64,000 bases of DNA from Halobacillus aidingensis (lineage in GTDB: Bacteria > Bacillota > Bacilli > Bacillales > Halobacillaceae), in contig NZ_FNIZ01000016.1 in the NCBI RefSeq assembly GCF_900104185.1, positions 34,545 through 98,544 on the forward strand. The letters are read 5' to 3'. This document shows, piece after piece, positions 35,963 to 45,401 of the stretch. Position 1 is the first letter of the stretch, and every line of letters starts with the position of its first letter. A program made the translations under genes and the position numbers. Under the pieces are notes generated by a model. The model saw only the letters and a program-made list of their open reading frames with translations, did not search any database and had not been told where the DNA came from.

Positions 35963-37294
35963 TCACTCTTTTTCACGGAATACAATTTCAAAAACTGCAC
36001 CCGGCGTGCCTTTCCGGTTGTAGGCATGAATTTCCCCGCCACTCCGTTCAACGATCGCTCTGGATATGGCAAGCCCAAGCCCTGTTTCCCCTTCTTTTCC
36101 TTTAATAAAACGTTCGAAAAGTTGAGGGAGAAGTTCTTCTGGAATGCCAGGTCCGTCATCGAGCACTTTTACTCTATACAGATCTTGCTCTTTCTCTGTT
36201 GTCATTGTAACTGAACTCTCCGCATGTCTGACCGCATTGCTCAATATATTGATCATGGCCTGCAGCACTCTTTCCCTGTCAACGAATGTATAGTAGGAAT
36301 GAATATCTTCCGTTCTCAGTTCAATTCCTTTTTCCTTTGCCAGTGGATACAACCGATCCCTCGCCTGACTAATCACTTCAGATATCTCCGTTCCTTCAGG
36401 GTTATACACGTCTTCGCTGCTGTCGAGCTTGGCGAGCAAAATCATTTCATTAACGATCTTTTTCAAACGCTCGGTCTCACTCACCATCACATTCAAACCC
36501 TTTTCTGCCGCTTCTCCTTCGAACACTCCATCCCTGATCCCCTCGGCGTACCCTTGAATCGACATTAAAGGCGTTTTAAGTTCATGGGAAGCATTTTGAA
36601 AGAACTGCTTTTGGGAGTGTATGTACCTGGAGAGCTCTGCAGCCATGTGCCTGAGGCTTTGCTCTACTTCACCAATTTCACCAGAAGCGTGTACTTTTTT
36701 TACATCAGAAAACTGACGCTTTTCGATCTTTTTCACTTCTTCTTTCAATTTTGTAAGAGGGGTCACGAGACGCCAGGTCAACACATAACTCACAACGATT
36801 GCAAGGAATAGACCAATGAGGAAAACAACAATCATACGTGAAGCAAAAACGGACTGGACCGCCTGTAAGTCATTAAGTGGCGTGGCCATAACGAGCACTT
36901 GACTCCCGTCTTTGCTCACAGGAAAATCATAAGCCACGTATTTTTCCCCCATCGTTTCCCAAACTTCCTGATCGATGAGTTCCTCTTCATAACGTTCCAC
37001 CCAGGCATATGCAACGACTGCCGGCATAGTCCTGAACAATATCTCGTCATTTTCCCGATCGAATAATAAAATCGGATAATTTCTGTCCTGCAATAGTTGG
37101 GAAAGTTCAGGGCTCCGTTCAGGATCTTGATCATTGATAATGTCCACAAGAAGATCCGCTCTCCCCTCAAGCTGTCGCTGTTCATCCTGAATGAGCATGT
37201 CCATGAGTAACGAGTAGATAAAAAATGCGGTGATGGACATGATGACGATGATTAACGTTGCAAAAGCGGCATTCAACTGATACAAAAGCTTCAT
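35963..37294 (-). CDS. cssS: Secretion-stress sensor histidine kinase CssS-like
   Basis: Membrane sensor kinase of 443 residues. Two membrane helices (about residues 8-30 and 150-172) flank an external sensor domain; then come a HAMP domain, the HisKA H-box FFQNASHELKTPLMSIQGYAEG with the phosphorylated His, and the HATPase_c with N-box INILSNAVRHAE, DDGPGIP and GLGLAISRAIVERSGG. The ATG overlaps the response-regulator stop (ATGA). The pair is divergent from an HtrA-type protease, the same arrangement as cssRS and htrB of B. subtilis, where the kinase senses misfolded exported protein. The assignment rests on synteny and length. Confidence 0.83.
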   Translation of the reverse strand: MKLLYQLNAAFATLIIVIMSITAFFIYSLLMDMLIQDEQRQLEGRADLLVDIINDQDPERSPELSQLLQDRNYPILLFDRENDEILFRTMPAVVAYAWVERYEEELIDQEVWETMGEKYVAYDFPVSKDGSQVLVMATPLNDLQAVQSVFASRMIVVFLIGLFLAIVVSYVLTWRLVTPLTKLKEEVKKIEKRQFSDVKKVHASGEIGEVEQSLRHMAAELSRYIHSQKQFFQNASHELKTPLMSIQGYAEGIRDGVFEGEAAEKGLNVMVSETERLKKIVNEMILLAKLDSSEDVYNPEGTEISEVISQARDRLYPLAKEKGIELRTEDIHSYYTFVDRERVLQAMINILSNAVRHAESSVTMTTEKEQDLYRVKVLDDGPGIPEELLPQLFERFIKGKEGETGLGLAISRAIVERSGGEIHAYNRKGTPGAVFEIVFREKE

Positions 37295-37977
37295 GTACGC
37301 TTCTCCTTCAATCGATATCCGTGTCCCCAAACCGTTTCAATCGGCAGGTCTTTCATCTTTTTACGTAATCGTTTGATCAGGTCGTCGACCGCACGATCAC
37401 TTCCGTAATAATCTTCTCCCCATACTTTAATTAACAGCTCTTCACGTGCAAAGGCCCGATTCTCTTGAGAAGCCAGGATCTTCAACATTTCAAATTCCTT
37501 TGTTGTCACTTCGATCTCTTCACCTTGGAAGTAGGCTTGTCTCTCCGCATCATTCAATTCAAGTTCACCAGCTACAATCGTGTCCTGTTCTTCAACTTCA
37601 CTCGGCTTCATCGCCTGCCAACGCTTCAAGTGGCGCTTAGCCCTTGCCACTAACTCCCTCGGACTGAAAGGTTTGGTTAAATAATCGTCCCCACCCAGTT
37701 CTAGACCCAGTATTTTATCGACCTCTTCATCTTTGGCGGAAATAATAATAATCGGGACTTCTGAAGTCTGGCGGATTTTTTTACAAAACTCATAGCCATC
37801 CATTCCAGGAAGCATGATGTCCAGTACCCAAAGGTCAGGAGTCTGTTCCTGAAAAATATCCCAGGCCTTCTCTGCTGTATCGACAGCTATAACCTGATAC
37901 CCTTCTTTATTTAAATAACCTTCTACAATATCTCGAATATTCGGATCATCTTCTACAAGTCCAATCATCTGATTCAT
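37291..37977 (-). CDS. cssR: OmpR-family response regulator CssR-like
   Basis: A 228-residue regulator: a receiver domain with acidic pocket VEDD, phospho-acceptor Asp in LWVLDIMLPGMDG and Lys in LTKPFSP, and a winged-helix DNA-binding domain ending WGEDYYGSDRAVDDLIKRLRKKM and TVWGHGYRL. GGAGG is nine bases before the ATG. It is cotranscribed with the kinase by a 4-base overlap and likely activates the divergent htrA gene under secretion stress. The name follows from gene order. Confidence 0.87.
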   Translation of the reverse strand: MNQMIGLVEDDPNIRDIVEGYLNKEGYQVIAVDTAEKAWDIFQEQTPDLWVLDIMLPGMDGYEFCKKIRQTSEVPIIIISAKDEEVDKILGLELGGDDYLTKPFSPRELVARAKRHLKRWQAMKPSEVEEQDTIVAGELELNDAERQAYFQGEEIEVTTKEFEMLKILASQENRAFAREELLIKVWGEDYYGSDRAVDDLIKRLRKKMKDLPIETVWGHGYRLKEKRT

Positions 37978-38169
37978 AGATGGTATCCTCCTCTATTCAC
38001 ATCTGCGTTTGCTTTATTCTCTCATATTTTTATGGATTACTCCTACATTACACACTTTTTCCACAATTACACCAAAGTCATTCCATAACTCTGTCGTAGA
38101 ATAAAAATTGTCAGAGGGAAACACCAAAGATCAACAGCGAATCTTATTGAAAGGGGCGTCGTTTCTCTA

Positions 38170-39318
38170 ATGTTTGATGAACAGAAGCGAAATGATAAGA
38201 AACAATACAAACGTTCCGGTATAGCTTTCAGTGTTTTAGGAGCCATTGCAGCTGTTTTTCTAGTTACCACCGTTTTTCAGTGGCAGGGCATTTCGATAGA
38301 TATCCATACAGAAAAGCCTACAGCACAAGCCAATGAACTGAATCTCGGGAAAAACCAGGAGGAAGTGACTCAAGCAGTCAATGAAGCTTCCGAAGCGGTT
38401 GTCGGTATTAGTAATGTCCAGAATACAGGACAAGGTGCTAAAAAAGCCGGTACAGGTTCCGGGGTCATTTATAAGGAAGAAGGCGGAAAAGCTTTTGTTG
38501 CCACCAACCATCACGTCATCGAAAATGCTTCCGAACTTGAAGTCATTCTGAGTGATGGAACAAAAGTGAAAGCCGAATTAAAAGGTAGTGACCCTTTAAC
38601 AGACCTGGCCGTTTTACAAATAGATAGCGAACATGTGCAAAAGGTTGCTGAATTAGGTAAAGCCAGTGACGTAGAGGTCGGGCAGACAGCCATTGCCATC
38701 GGTAACCCGCTGGGCATGGAGTTCGCAGGATCCGTAACGAAAGGCATTGTCAGTGGATTGAACCGTAATATTCCAGTCGATATTAACGGTGATCAACAGC
38801 CAGATTGGCAGACCGAAGTCCTTCAAACCGATGCAGCCATCAACCCAGGTAACAGTGGAGGTGCGCTCATCAATCTGCAAGGCGAAGTCATTGGAATTAA
38901 TTCTATGAAAATCGCAAAAGCAGAAGTTGAAGGAATTGGATTCTCTATCCCTATGGATGTTGCTAAACCTGTCATCGAAGATTTAGAGACAAACGGCGAA
39001 GTTGAACGTCCTTACATGGGGGTTTCCCTGCAAGACTTGAACCAAATCCCTAACCCTGTGTTACAACGTGAACTAGGGTTGCCAGAAGAAGTTACTCAAG
39101 GCGTCCTCGTCCAAGGCGTCGAAAAAGGCTCCCCTGCTGATGAAGCAGGACTCGAAAAATACGATGTGATCACCGCCATCGACGGCAATGAAATCGAGTC
39201 ACTCATCAGCTTGAGACAGTATCTCTACAACCAAGCACAAGACGGAGATACAGCCGAGCTTGAAGTTTACCGTGACGGCAAACCAACCACCGTCCAAATC
39301 ACGCTAACCTCTCAATAA
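38170..39318 (+). CDS. htrB: HtrA/DegP-type membrane-anchored serine protease
   Basis: Quality-control protease of 382 residues at the outer face of the membrane. A basic N-terminus leads into one membrane helix (IAFSVLGAIAAVFLVTTVF, about 17-36). The trypsin-like domain has the triad His in ATNHHVI, Asp in TDLAVLQI and Ser in NPGNSGGAL. A single PDZ domain follows (about 290-380) with VLVQGVEKGSPADEAGLEKYDV. It is divergent from cssRS with a 190-bp gap, as at the B. subtilis htrB (yvtA) locus. The site before the ATG (AAAGGGG, 14 bases away) is distant, so the true start could be slightly different. Confidence 0.9.
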   Translation: MFDEQKRNDKKQYKRSGIAFSVLGAIAAVFLVTTVFQWQGISIDIHTEKPTAQANELNLGKNQEEVTQAVNEASEAVVGISNVQNTGQGAKKAGTGSGVIYKEEGGKAFVATNHHVIENASELEVILSDGTKVKAELKGSDPLTDLAVLQIDSEHVQKVAELGKASDVEVGQTAIAIGNPLGMEFAGSVTKGIVSGLNRNIPVDINGDQQPDWQTEVLQTDAAINPGNSGGALINLQGEVIGINSMKIAKAEVEGIGFSIPMDVAKPVIEDLETNGEVERPYMGVSLQDLNQIPNPVLQRELGLPEEVTQGVLVQGVEKGSPADEAGLEKYDVITAIDGNEIESLISLRQYLYNQAQDGDTAELEVYRDGKPTTVQITLTSQ

Positions 39319-39490
39319 TTGAACAGATATGAAGAATACGTGATGAAGAAAGAATGAAAAGTGGAAACGCTGATGGGGATTCAACACCCAATAGATATGA
39401 CCTCCCCCCTCCAATAGCTATTAGGTCAAAGGATTCCCTTCAGCCTTTCTCGTGTTACAAAGGAAAACCAATACCAAAACAACCTCTCTC

Positions 39491-39523
39491 AAAAAGCCCT
39501 GCGCAATACGCGCAGGGCTTTTT
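39491..39523 (+). terminator. Terminator downstream of htrB
   Basis: Hairpin AAAAAGCCCTGCGC / GCGCAGGGCTTTTT. The 170 bp between the htrB stop and this hairpin hold no gene that I can see. Confidence 0.85.
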
Positions 39524-39525
39524 AA

Positions 39526-40082
39526 TCTATTCAACTATCTGGCAGAATTGTATAAGACTCGATTTCGAGACTTTTCGGGGTTCGTTTGCCGTGTTGAGCG
39601 TCAGGGGTGGTTGGGAAGCTACTCGCTTTCCTGTGGGGGAGCGCCGAGCTTCCTCGGACTGAGTCCTGCGGGATCTCGCCTGTCTCCTTCTCCCACGGGA
39701 GTCTCGCAGTTTCCCAACCACCCCATTCATGTAGGTGAGAAACGAACCCCTGTACCAAGATGGATGGTCTTCCACTATCCAACTGTTAGAGGTATGAAGC
39801 GCTCTGGATCAAGCTTTTACGTTCTGTGGAGGGGGTTAATATGATTCACTCCCCTCATTCATACGAGCTGACTTCTAGCAGTGGTTTCGAGAATCTTCCA
39901 TGGCAAAAGGGCGAAGGGGAATGGCGAGACTCCTGCGGGAAAAAAGTGCTTGGTGAGACCCCACAGGACGCAGTCCGAGGAGGCTCACCGCGCTCCCGCG
40001 GAAAGCAAGCTATTCCCCGCAGCCCTACCCACTCAACAAAAGTCTCGAAACTGAATCTTCCACAATCAGGAGCTTTTCTTGA
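39526..40082. repeat. Bipartite intergenic repeat, copy E6 (module A + inverted module B)
   Basis: About 557 bp between the converging htrB and cls genes. Module A (about 39556-39773) has GGGGTTCGTTT / AAACGAACCCC, GGGGTGGTTGGGAA / TTCCCAACCACCCC (perfect) and apical GGAC-tga-GTCC. Module B (about 39873-40061, inverted) has GTTTCGAGA / TCTCGAAAC and apical GGAC / GTCC. Its left edge abuts the htrB terminator. Confidence 0.84.
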
Positions 40083-40094
40083 AGAATGGGATGC

Positions 40095-41537
40095 TTATAA
40101 GATTGGTGATAATAGTCTTGAGACGGCTTCTTTGAAGCGGATCCATTTTGTTCTGGATTGATAGAGTTTAAATGTAAGCTCTGTCGACTCGACAATGTCC
40201 TCATGGAAACGGTCGGCTAAGGACTGTGCGACTTCTGGATGATACAAAAAGGCGTTCACTTCAAAGTTCAGACGGAAGCTCCGGACATCAATGTTGGCGG
40301 TACCTACGGAAGCAATTTTGCCATCAACGACGATCGTCTTGGCATGTAAGAATCCTTTTTGGTACACATATATGTTGGCTCCTGCTTTTAACATATCTCC
40401 TATGTTGGAAAATGTTGCCCAGTACACGAATGGATGGTCCGGTTTATTGGGAATCATGATTCTCACGTCTACTCCTGACAGGACCGCTACGCGTAGCGCA
40501 TCAAGCAAGCTGTCATCAGGAATGAAGTACGGGGTCTGAATGTACACGTACTCTTTGGCAGAAAGGATCATTTTCAAATAGCCATGCTTGATTTGTTCCC
40601 ACTCCGAATCAGGACCACTGGAGACGATTTGCATACCGACATCGCCTTTCGGTTTCGCCTGGTAATATCTCTGTTCATAGACGATATCTCTGCTTGAAGC
40701 GTGGTTCCAATCAAGGATGAAGCGTGTCTGCATGTTGTTCACCGCTTCTCCTTCCACGCGTAAATGGGTATCCCGCCAATAGCCGAACCTTTTATTAAAG
40801 CCCAAATATTCGTCACCGATGTTGAAACCGCCGATATACCCGATCTCACCGTCGATAATCGCAAGCTTTCTATGGTTCCGGTAGTTAATTTTCATATTCA
40901 CTTTAGGGATAAAGGAAGGGAAAAACGACTCAACCTGCACACCAGCTTCTTTCAAGCTCCGCTTATATGAACGCTTCAATAATCTTGAACCCATGTCATC
41001 ATACAAGAGCTTGACTTCCACGCCTTCCATCGCCTTCCTTTTCAATACATCTGCAAGGCGGTGCCCCAAGTTATCGTCTCTTAAAATATAATAAAGCAAG
41101 TGAATATGATCTTCTGCTTTTTCAAGATCTTCAATAAGTGCATGAAACTTCTTTTGACCATCTGTGAAAATTTCAACTTCGTTATTTTGTGATAATAACG
41201 CATCATTGTTTTTCAGATGCATATAAATTAAGTCTTCATATGGAATGATATCTTCATGTTGGACTTTCAATTCATTATTCTTGATGGCTGTCAATTGTTC
41301 CTGGACAGCGGCAAGAAGTCCAAGACGACTTTTTTTGTCCCAGGTGAATATTTCTTTATTGCTGAGTCGGCGTCCGAAAATTAAATAAAGAAAGAAACCT
41401 GCGACAGGGATAAATAGTAAAACCATCAACCACGCCCATGTTGCGCTGGCATCTCTTCTTTCAAGGAAGATGATGGCTAAAGCAAGCAACACGTTCAAGG
41501 TAAGAATGATACTCACAAAAATCGGCAGGATGTTCAA
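40095..41537 (-). CDS. cls: Cardiolipin synthase
   Basis: Membrane enzyme (480 residues) that joins two phosphatidylglycerols into cardiolipin, a lipid that rises under salt stress. Two N-terminal membrane helices are followed by two phospholipase D motifs: HRKLAIIDGEIGYIGGFN (near residue 220) and HAKTIVVDGKIASVGTAN (near 400). TTG at 41537 is preferred as start because AAGGAAGG lies eight bases upstream; GTG at 41546 overlaps that site. It stands alone, with repeat E6 13 bp after its stop. Confidence 0.93.
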   Translation of the reverse strand: MNILPIFVSIILTLNVLLALAIIFLERRDASATWAWLMVLLFIPVAGFFLYLIFGRRLSNKEIFTWDKKSRLGLLAAVQEQLTAIKNNELKVQHEDIIPYEDLIYMHLKNNDALLSQNNEVEIFTDGQKKFHALIEDLEKAEDHIHLLYYILRDDNLGHRLADVLKRKAMEGVEVKLLYDDMGSRLLKRSYKRSLKEAGVQVESFFPSFIPKVNMKINYRNHRKLAIIDGEIGYIGGFNIGDEYLGFNKRFGYWRDTHLRVEGEAVNNMQTRFILDWNHASSRDIVYEQRYYQAKPKGDVGMQIVSSGPDSEWEQIKHGYLKMILSAKEYVYIQTPYFIPDDSLLDALRVAVLSGVDVRIMIPNKPDHPFVYWATFSNIGDMLKAGANIYVYQKGFLHAKTIVVDGKIASVGTANIDVRSFRLNFEVNAFLYHPEVAQSLADRFHEDIVESTELTFKLYQSRTKWIRFKEAVSRLLSPIL

Positions 41538-41645
41538 CGTGGCCACCTTCCTTTTTCTAACAAGAAATCATGATATAAATATATCATATTCCTTTCATTC
41601 ATTGATTACGACATGCCTGGCATTTGGTCCTTGTATGGAAAAAGT

Positions 41646-41696
41646 AAAAAGAGATAAGCTTCTCTTTCAGAATGCCTATCTCTTTTCAAGATTTCA
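41646..41696 (-). terminator. Terminator of niaR
   Basis: Arms AAGAGATAaGC and GCcTATCTCTT with a long loop, followed by a T run on the minus strand, immediately past the niaR stop. Confidence 0.65.
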
Positions 41697-41699
41697 ATG

Positions 41700-42242
41700 T
41701 TATTTCGTCATCAATATACCTACTTCTTCCAATGCCATTTGCGCCTCATCCAGGGCTTCCTGGCTGTCCGACGCTATGGTATGTGTATGGATGCCATCTG
41801 TCAATTCGAGTAAGTAAGAGGCTTTGGTGCTGTTCACTTTCTCGATGAATTTCTTTACATCCCGGCGATTCGAAATTCTGAGTCTGGCTGTTAAATCACC
41901 ATAAATAGGGTGCTCGACAACGACATCCTGGACATGTACGCCATGATCGACGAGAATATTAAGTTCCTGTTCTGTATCGTCGCCTTGATGCTGGCATACA
42001 ATCGTACGTTGATAAGGCAGTTCTTCTTTTCCATCCATCATGTACATATACCCTTGACTTGTGGCGACAATCGGTTCATTCTTTGCTTTCAAGAGGGAGA
42101 CATCACCGACAATGACTTGCCGGGTCACGTTCATTTCCTCTGCAAGAGAACTACCTGTCACAGGAGCACCTTTTTGTTTTAATAAAGCGAGAATATACTC
42201 TCTTCGTTCATTCGCTTTCATTTTCTTTGAAGATTGACTCAT
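41700..42242 (-). CDS. niaR: Nicotinate-responsive transcription repressor NiaR (HTH and 3H domain)
   Basis: Regulator of 180 residues. An N-terminal HTH_11-type domain (RREYILALLKQKGAPVTGSSLAEEMNVTRQVIVGDVSLLK) is followed by a 3H domain carrying the conserved histidines in CQHQGD, VEHPIYGDL and THTIASD. In B. subtilis the orthologue YrxA represses NAD synthesis and niacin uptake when nicotinic acid is present. The NAD genes it would control are not in this window. The ATG at 42242 is best placed after AAGGGG; one six bases upstream is possible. Confidence 0.9.
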   Translation of the reverse strand: MSQSSKKMKANERREYILALLKQKGAPVTGSSLAEEMNVTRQVIVGDVSLLKAKNEPIVATSQGYMYMMDGKEELPYQRTIVCQHQGDDTEQELNILVDHGVHVQDVVVEHPIYGDLTARLRISNRRDVKKFIEKVNSTKASYLLELTDGIHTHTIASDSQEALDEAQMALEEVGILMTK

Positions 42243-42322
42243 AGACATGACCCCTTCGTGCAATTTACATAAAATTATCTTACCACAATAATAAGGCTTT
42301 CAGAAAGTGAGCCCCATCCCAT

Positions 42323-43780
42323 TTAAGAATACTCATAACCTTTCAAGTCCCACTTTTCAACGGAGAAAGTGGTGGATCCCAAGGACGTAAAGAGAATATG
42401 TTCTTCTTCCGCTTGAGGATAAATCCTGGAAGTAAATACTTCTTCCCCGCCATTAATGAAAATCTCCAGGGATGACTGATCAATAAACAAACGAAGATTC
42501 TTCAATCCCTCATCCAATTTCACCCGACGGAACTCCGTTTTTGACCGGTCTTCTAAATTTGGCCTGGATAATGTGACGACATGGTCCTTGTAACTTAGAG
42601 AGGCGTATTGGAAAAGTTCGATGGCGAACATGTCTTCCAGTGATTCAAAATCAAGGTTCAACTCAATCGATCTCCCCTGTACCCCTCTCACCGCTTTTTG
42701 GTCATTTTCAATCGTAATCGATGAATGCATTAAAACTGGTCCACGCATATGGGCAAGCTCAGGAACGGGATTTTGAATGATTCTCTCACCATTCCACTTC
42801 AATTCACGAGGAATCGTCAAGCAATGAACCCATCCATTTTCAACAGTCGGGTGTGCTTGTTCATACTGATCCGGAACACCCATCCAACCGACAAGCAACC
42901 TTCTACCCTTTTCATCCCGTGTGGTTTGAGGAGCATAAAACTCGAAACCTCGATCCAACTCACGAAAGTCTCCATGCTGGAATGTTTCTGCAGTTTCGTC
43001 CCACTTCCCAACAAAATACCCGCTCTGATATGTATTCGCATAATCCATTCCATCAGCCTCTAGCCCCTGCGGACAGACCATAAGCACGTCTGCACCATCC
43101 AGCTCGAATAAATCCGGACACTCCCACATGTAACCGAACTCGCCTAGCTTCCCTTCTTTACTACCAGCGACGGGACCGATGTGCTCCCAATTTTGGAGAT
43201 CCTCCGAACGGAACAATACAGCCTTCCCCTGCTTGTCTTCTGTTTGAGCTCCAATCATCATGTACCATTGGTCACCATTTTTCCATACTTTTGGATCTCT
43301 AAAATGACCCGTATAACCTTTTGGAGTTTCAATGAGGACGCCTTTTTTCTCAAAATGTATGCCATCCTGAGATACAGCAAGGCATTGATATTCTGCCTCC
43401 GGTTCACGTTCTCCTTCAATGTTCCCCGTATAAAAAAGGTGCAATTGATCATCATGAACGATTGCGCTCCCCGAATAAACACCGTCCTTGTCATACCATT
43501 CGGATGGAGTCAAAGCGACAGCCTCATGCTTCCAATTCACAAGATCTTCAGATGTGTAATGCCCCCAGTATTTTGCGCCATGAGCTGTCTCGAAAGGCAT
43601 CCATTGATAAAAGAGGTGGTAGGTCCCTTTCCATTGAATGAATCCATTCGGGTCGTTCATCAAACCAACAGGTGGCATGTGATGGTAGTTCTGACGATAC
43701 GTGTCCGCTTCTACGATTTGTTTATGTTCTTGTATTTCTGTCTCCACTTTCTTACGAATCTCTGCATCATGTTTAGACAT
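42323..43780 (-). CDS. Sucrose-6-phosphate hydrolase (GH32)
   Basis: Beta-fructosidase of 485 residues that splits sucrose or sucrose-6-phosphate. The three acidic catalytic motifs are GLMNDPNG (nucleophile Asp), FRDPKVW (stabiliser) and WECPDLF (acid/base Glu), in the five-bladed propeller; the C-terminal beta-sandwich has SLEIFINGGEEVFTSRIYP. AAGGAGGAG precedes the ATG. No sucrose PTS permease or ScrR regulator is next to it, which is unusual for a sac/scr gene; a lone PTS EIIA gene is 500 bp downstream beyond repeats. Confidence 0.92.
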   Translation of the reverse strand: MSKHDAEIRKKVETEIQEHKQIVEADTYRQNYHHMPPVGLMNDPNGFIQWKGTYHLFYQWMPFETAHGAKYWGHYTSEDLVNWKHEAVALTPSEWYDKDGVYSGSAIVHDDQLHLFYTGNIEGEREPEAEYQCLAVSQDGIHFEKKGVLIETPKGYTGHFRDPKVWKNGDQWYMMIGAQTEDKQGKAVLFRSEDLQNWEHIGPVAGSKEGKLGEFGYMWECPDLFELDGADVLMVCPQGLEADGMDYANTYQSGYFVGKWDETAETFQHGDFRELDRGFEFYAPQTTRDEKGRRLLVGWMGVPDQYEQAHPTVENGWVHCLTIPRELKWNGERIIQNPVPELAHMRGPVLMHSSITIENDQKAVRGVQGRSIELNLDFESLEDMFAIELFQYASLSYKDHVVTLSRPNLEDRSKTEFRRVKLDEGLKNLRLFIDQSSLEIFINGGEEVFTSRIYPQAEEEHILFTSLGSTTFSVEKWDLKGYEYS

Positions 43781-43867
43781 AACGCTTCTCCTCCTTTTTC
43801 TTCCTTATCCGTCTTCTTTCTTGCCCCATTATAAAACATCCCACCGTCCTCCGCCAGAAAGCTCTCT

Positions 43868-44034
43868 ATTCTTAATAACTCAGTTTCAAAACGTTAGCGG
43901 GAGCCTAGGGCTGCGGGAAGAGGTTCGCTTTCCATGAGGCCCCAATGTGGGGTCGTTCGATGTTGGCACAGGACGTGCCGGATTTAATCGAACATCCTCT
44001 AATCTTTTGAGCCTCCTCCAGCTTCGCTTGGGAC
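43868..44034. repeat. Degenerate repeat copy E7
   Basis: Only the first half of a B module is recognisable (CTCAGTTTCAAAACG, GGGCTGCGGGAAGAGGTTCG, CTTTCCATGAGGCC), then the hairpin GGCCCCA-atg-TGGGGTC also seen in E2, and then an extra hairpin with arms GTTCGAT / ATCGAAC enclosing GGCAC / GTGCC. It ends with the apical stem AGC-ttc-GCT. The right-hand modules are missing and the 21-bp array D3 begins here instead. Confidence 0.7.
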
Positions 44035-44046
44035 TGCTTGCTGATA

Positions 44047-44165
44047 CTGATAAAATCATTAAAGTCACTGATAAAAGTGCGAAATTCACCGATAAAAGGC
44101 CGGAAGTCGCTGATAAATACCAACCACCCGCCGATAAATGCTTAAAAACCACTGATAAATTTTTT
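44047..44165. repeat. Tandem array D3: degenerate 21-bp units
   Basis: Six copies of CYGATAAA at exactly 21-bp intervals (44047, 44068, 44089, 44110, 44131, 44152) with mostly divergent bases in between. It is unrelated in sequence to arrays D1 and D2 but has the same period. The frames stay open as heptapeptide repeats and have no start signal, so no gene is called. Confidence 0.85.
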
Positions 44166-44206
44166 AATGTCTTATAAAATGTTCTCTTGTTGGATCATAC
44201 GTGTAG

Positions 44207-44241
44207 AAAAAGCCTGAAGTACTAGTGGTACCTCAGGCTTT
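44207..44241 (-). terminator. Terminator of the EIIA gene
   Basis: Hairpin AAAGCCTGA(a)GTAC / GTACC-TCAGGCTTT next to the EIIA stop, with a T run on the minus strand. Confidence 0.8.
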
Positions 44242-44251
44242 GTGGGTTTGA

Positions 44252-44749
44252 TTATTTCGTTTTCAGTGTCGCGATGGTTGATTCGCCAGCGTTGGCACCG
44301 TCGCTATAGGATGGATCGAAGTTTTCGACTACATCGTCATAGTTTGTAATGACTACAGGAGTGATGGTGCTTTTCGCTTTTTCTTTAACAAGATCCATAT
44401 CAAACGTAATCAAATGGTCGCCGGCATTTACTTTATCTCCGGTAGTAACATGGCCTTCAAAACCTTCCCCTTCCATAGAAACCGTTTCAAGGCCGATGTG
44501 GACAAGGACTTCCACACCTGACTTTGTTTTAATTCCAACGGCATGGTTGGTAGGGAACAGTTGGACGATTTCTCCAGAAACCGGGCTCACTACTTTTCCG
44601 TCTGTCGGTTCAATTGCTACGCCGTCCCCCATCATTCGCTGACTGAATACAGGGTCGTCTACTTCATCTAAAGGAACCACTTTTCCACTTACGGGAGCAA
44701 CAATCTGTTCCTCCACACTTTTGTTTCCGCCAAATAGTTTCTTAAGCAT
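44252..44749 (-). CDS. PTS glucose-type EIIA protein
   Basis: Free-standing EIIA of 165 residues that passes phosphate from HPr to a sugar permease. It has VAPVSGKVVPLDEVDDPVFS, the first histidine in FPTNHAVGIKTKSG and the phosphorylated His in EVLVHIGLETVSMEG. It resembles B. subtilis YpqE or enterobacterial Crr. The ATG at 44749 lies nine bases after AAAGGG. No permease gene is nearby, so it must serve permeases encoded elsewhere that lack their own IIA domain. Confidence 0.92.
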   Translation of the reverse strand: MLKKLFGGNKSVEEQIVAPVSGKVVPLDEVDDPVFSQRMMGDGVAIEPTDGKVVSPVSGEIVQLFPTNHAVGIKTKSGVEVLVHIGLETVSMEGEGFEGHVTTGDKVNAGDHLITFDMDLVKEKAKSTITPVVITNYDDVVENFDPSYSDGANAGESTIATLKTK

Positions 44750-44851
44750 TTCTCCATCGTCCCTTTCTATATGAATTCTTATGGCAATATACATGAGCAC
44801 TCAATGTTTCATCAAACTGTTAATACTTTTCCCTATGTGTTCATGAATAAA

Positions 44852-45389
44852 CCCATATAAGCTCACTATTCTTGAAGACTCAGTTTCGAGATGTTTGTTG
44901 GAGTTTAGGGGCTCCGGGAAACAGTTCGCTTTCCATGGGGCGGGCGCTGAGCCTCCTCAGGCTACGCCTTCCGGGGTCTCACCTGTCCCACACGTCCCAT
45001 AGGAGTCTCACCGTTTCCCTCCGCCCCTTGACCATAAGAGTATCTCGAAACCACTTCCAGAATAAGCAGCTCTCCATCGTAATGGGAATTAGTGTATAGT
45101 GTATTCAACTCTCAAACAAGCAGTAGAAAGCAGTTATTATGGAAGACGCTCCATTCGTGTACATGGGTTCGTTTATCTCATCTCTCGAATGGGGTGGTTG
45201 GGAAGCTGCGAGACTCCCGTGGGAGAAGGAGATAGGCGAGATCCCGCAGGACGTAGTCCGAGGAAGCTCGGCGCTCCCCCACAGGAAAGCGAGTTGCTTC
45301 CCAGCCACCTCTACCGCTCAACACGGCAAACGAACCCCGGTTATCTCGATACTGAGTCTTCAACATTCCTGCCATATTGTTTAATAACT
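44852..45389. repeat. Bipartite intergenic repeat, copy E8 (module B + inverted module A)
   Basis: About 540 bp upstream of the EIIA gene. Module B (about 44873-45059) matches E1 and E5 closely in its inner part (CCTCAGGCTACGCCTTCCGGGG). Module A (about 45141-45361, inverted) shows GAATGGGGTGGTTGGGAAGC and the apical stem GGACG / AGTCC. The right edge, TGCCATATTGTTTAATAA, matches the family. Confidence 0.83.
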
Positions 45390-45401
45390 TCTTAAGAAAA
45401 C

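Noticed and set aside
35899..36159. A longer thioesterase starting at 36159
   Set aside because: The extension overlaps the histidine kinase gene in another frame and has no site; ATG at 35898 has one.
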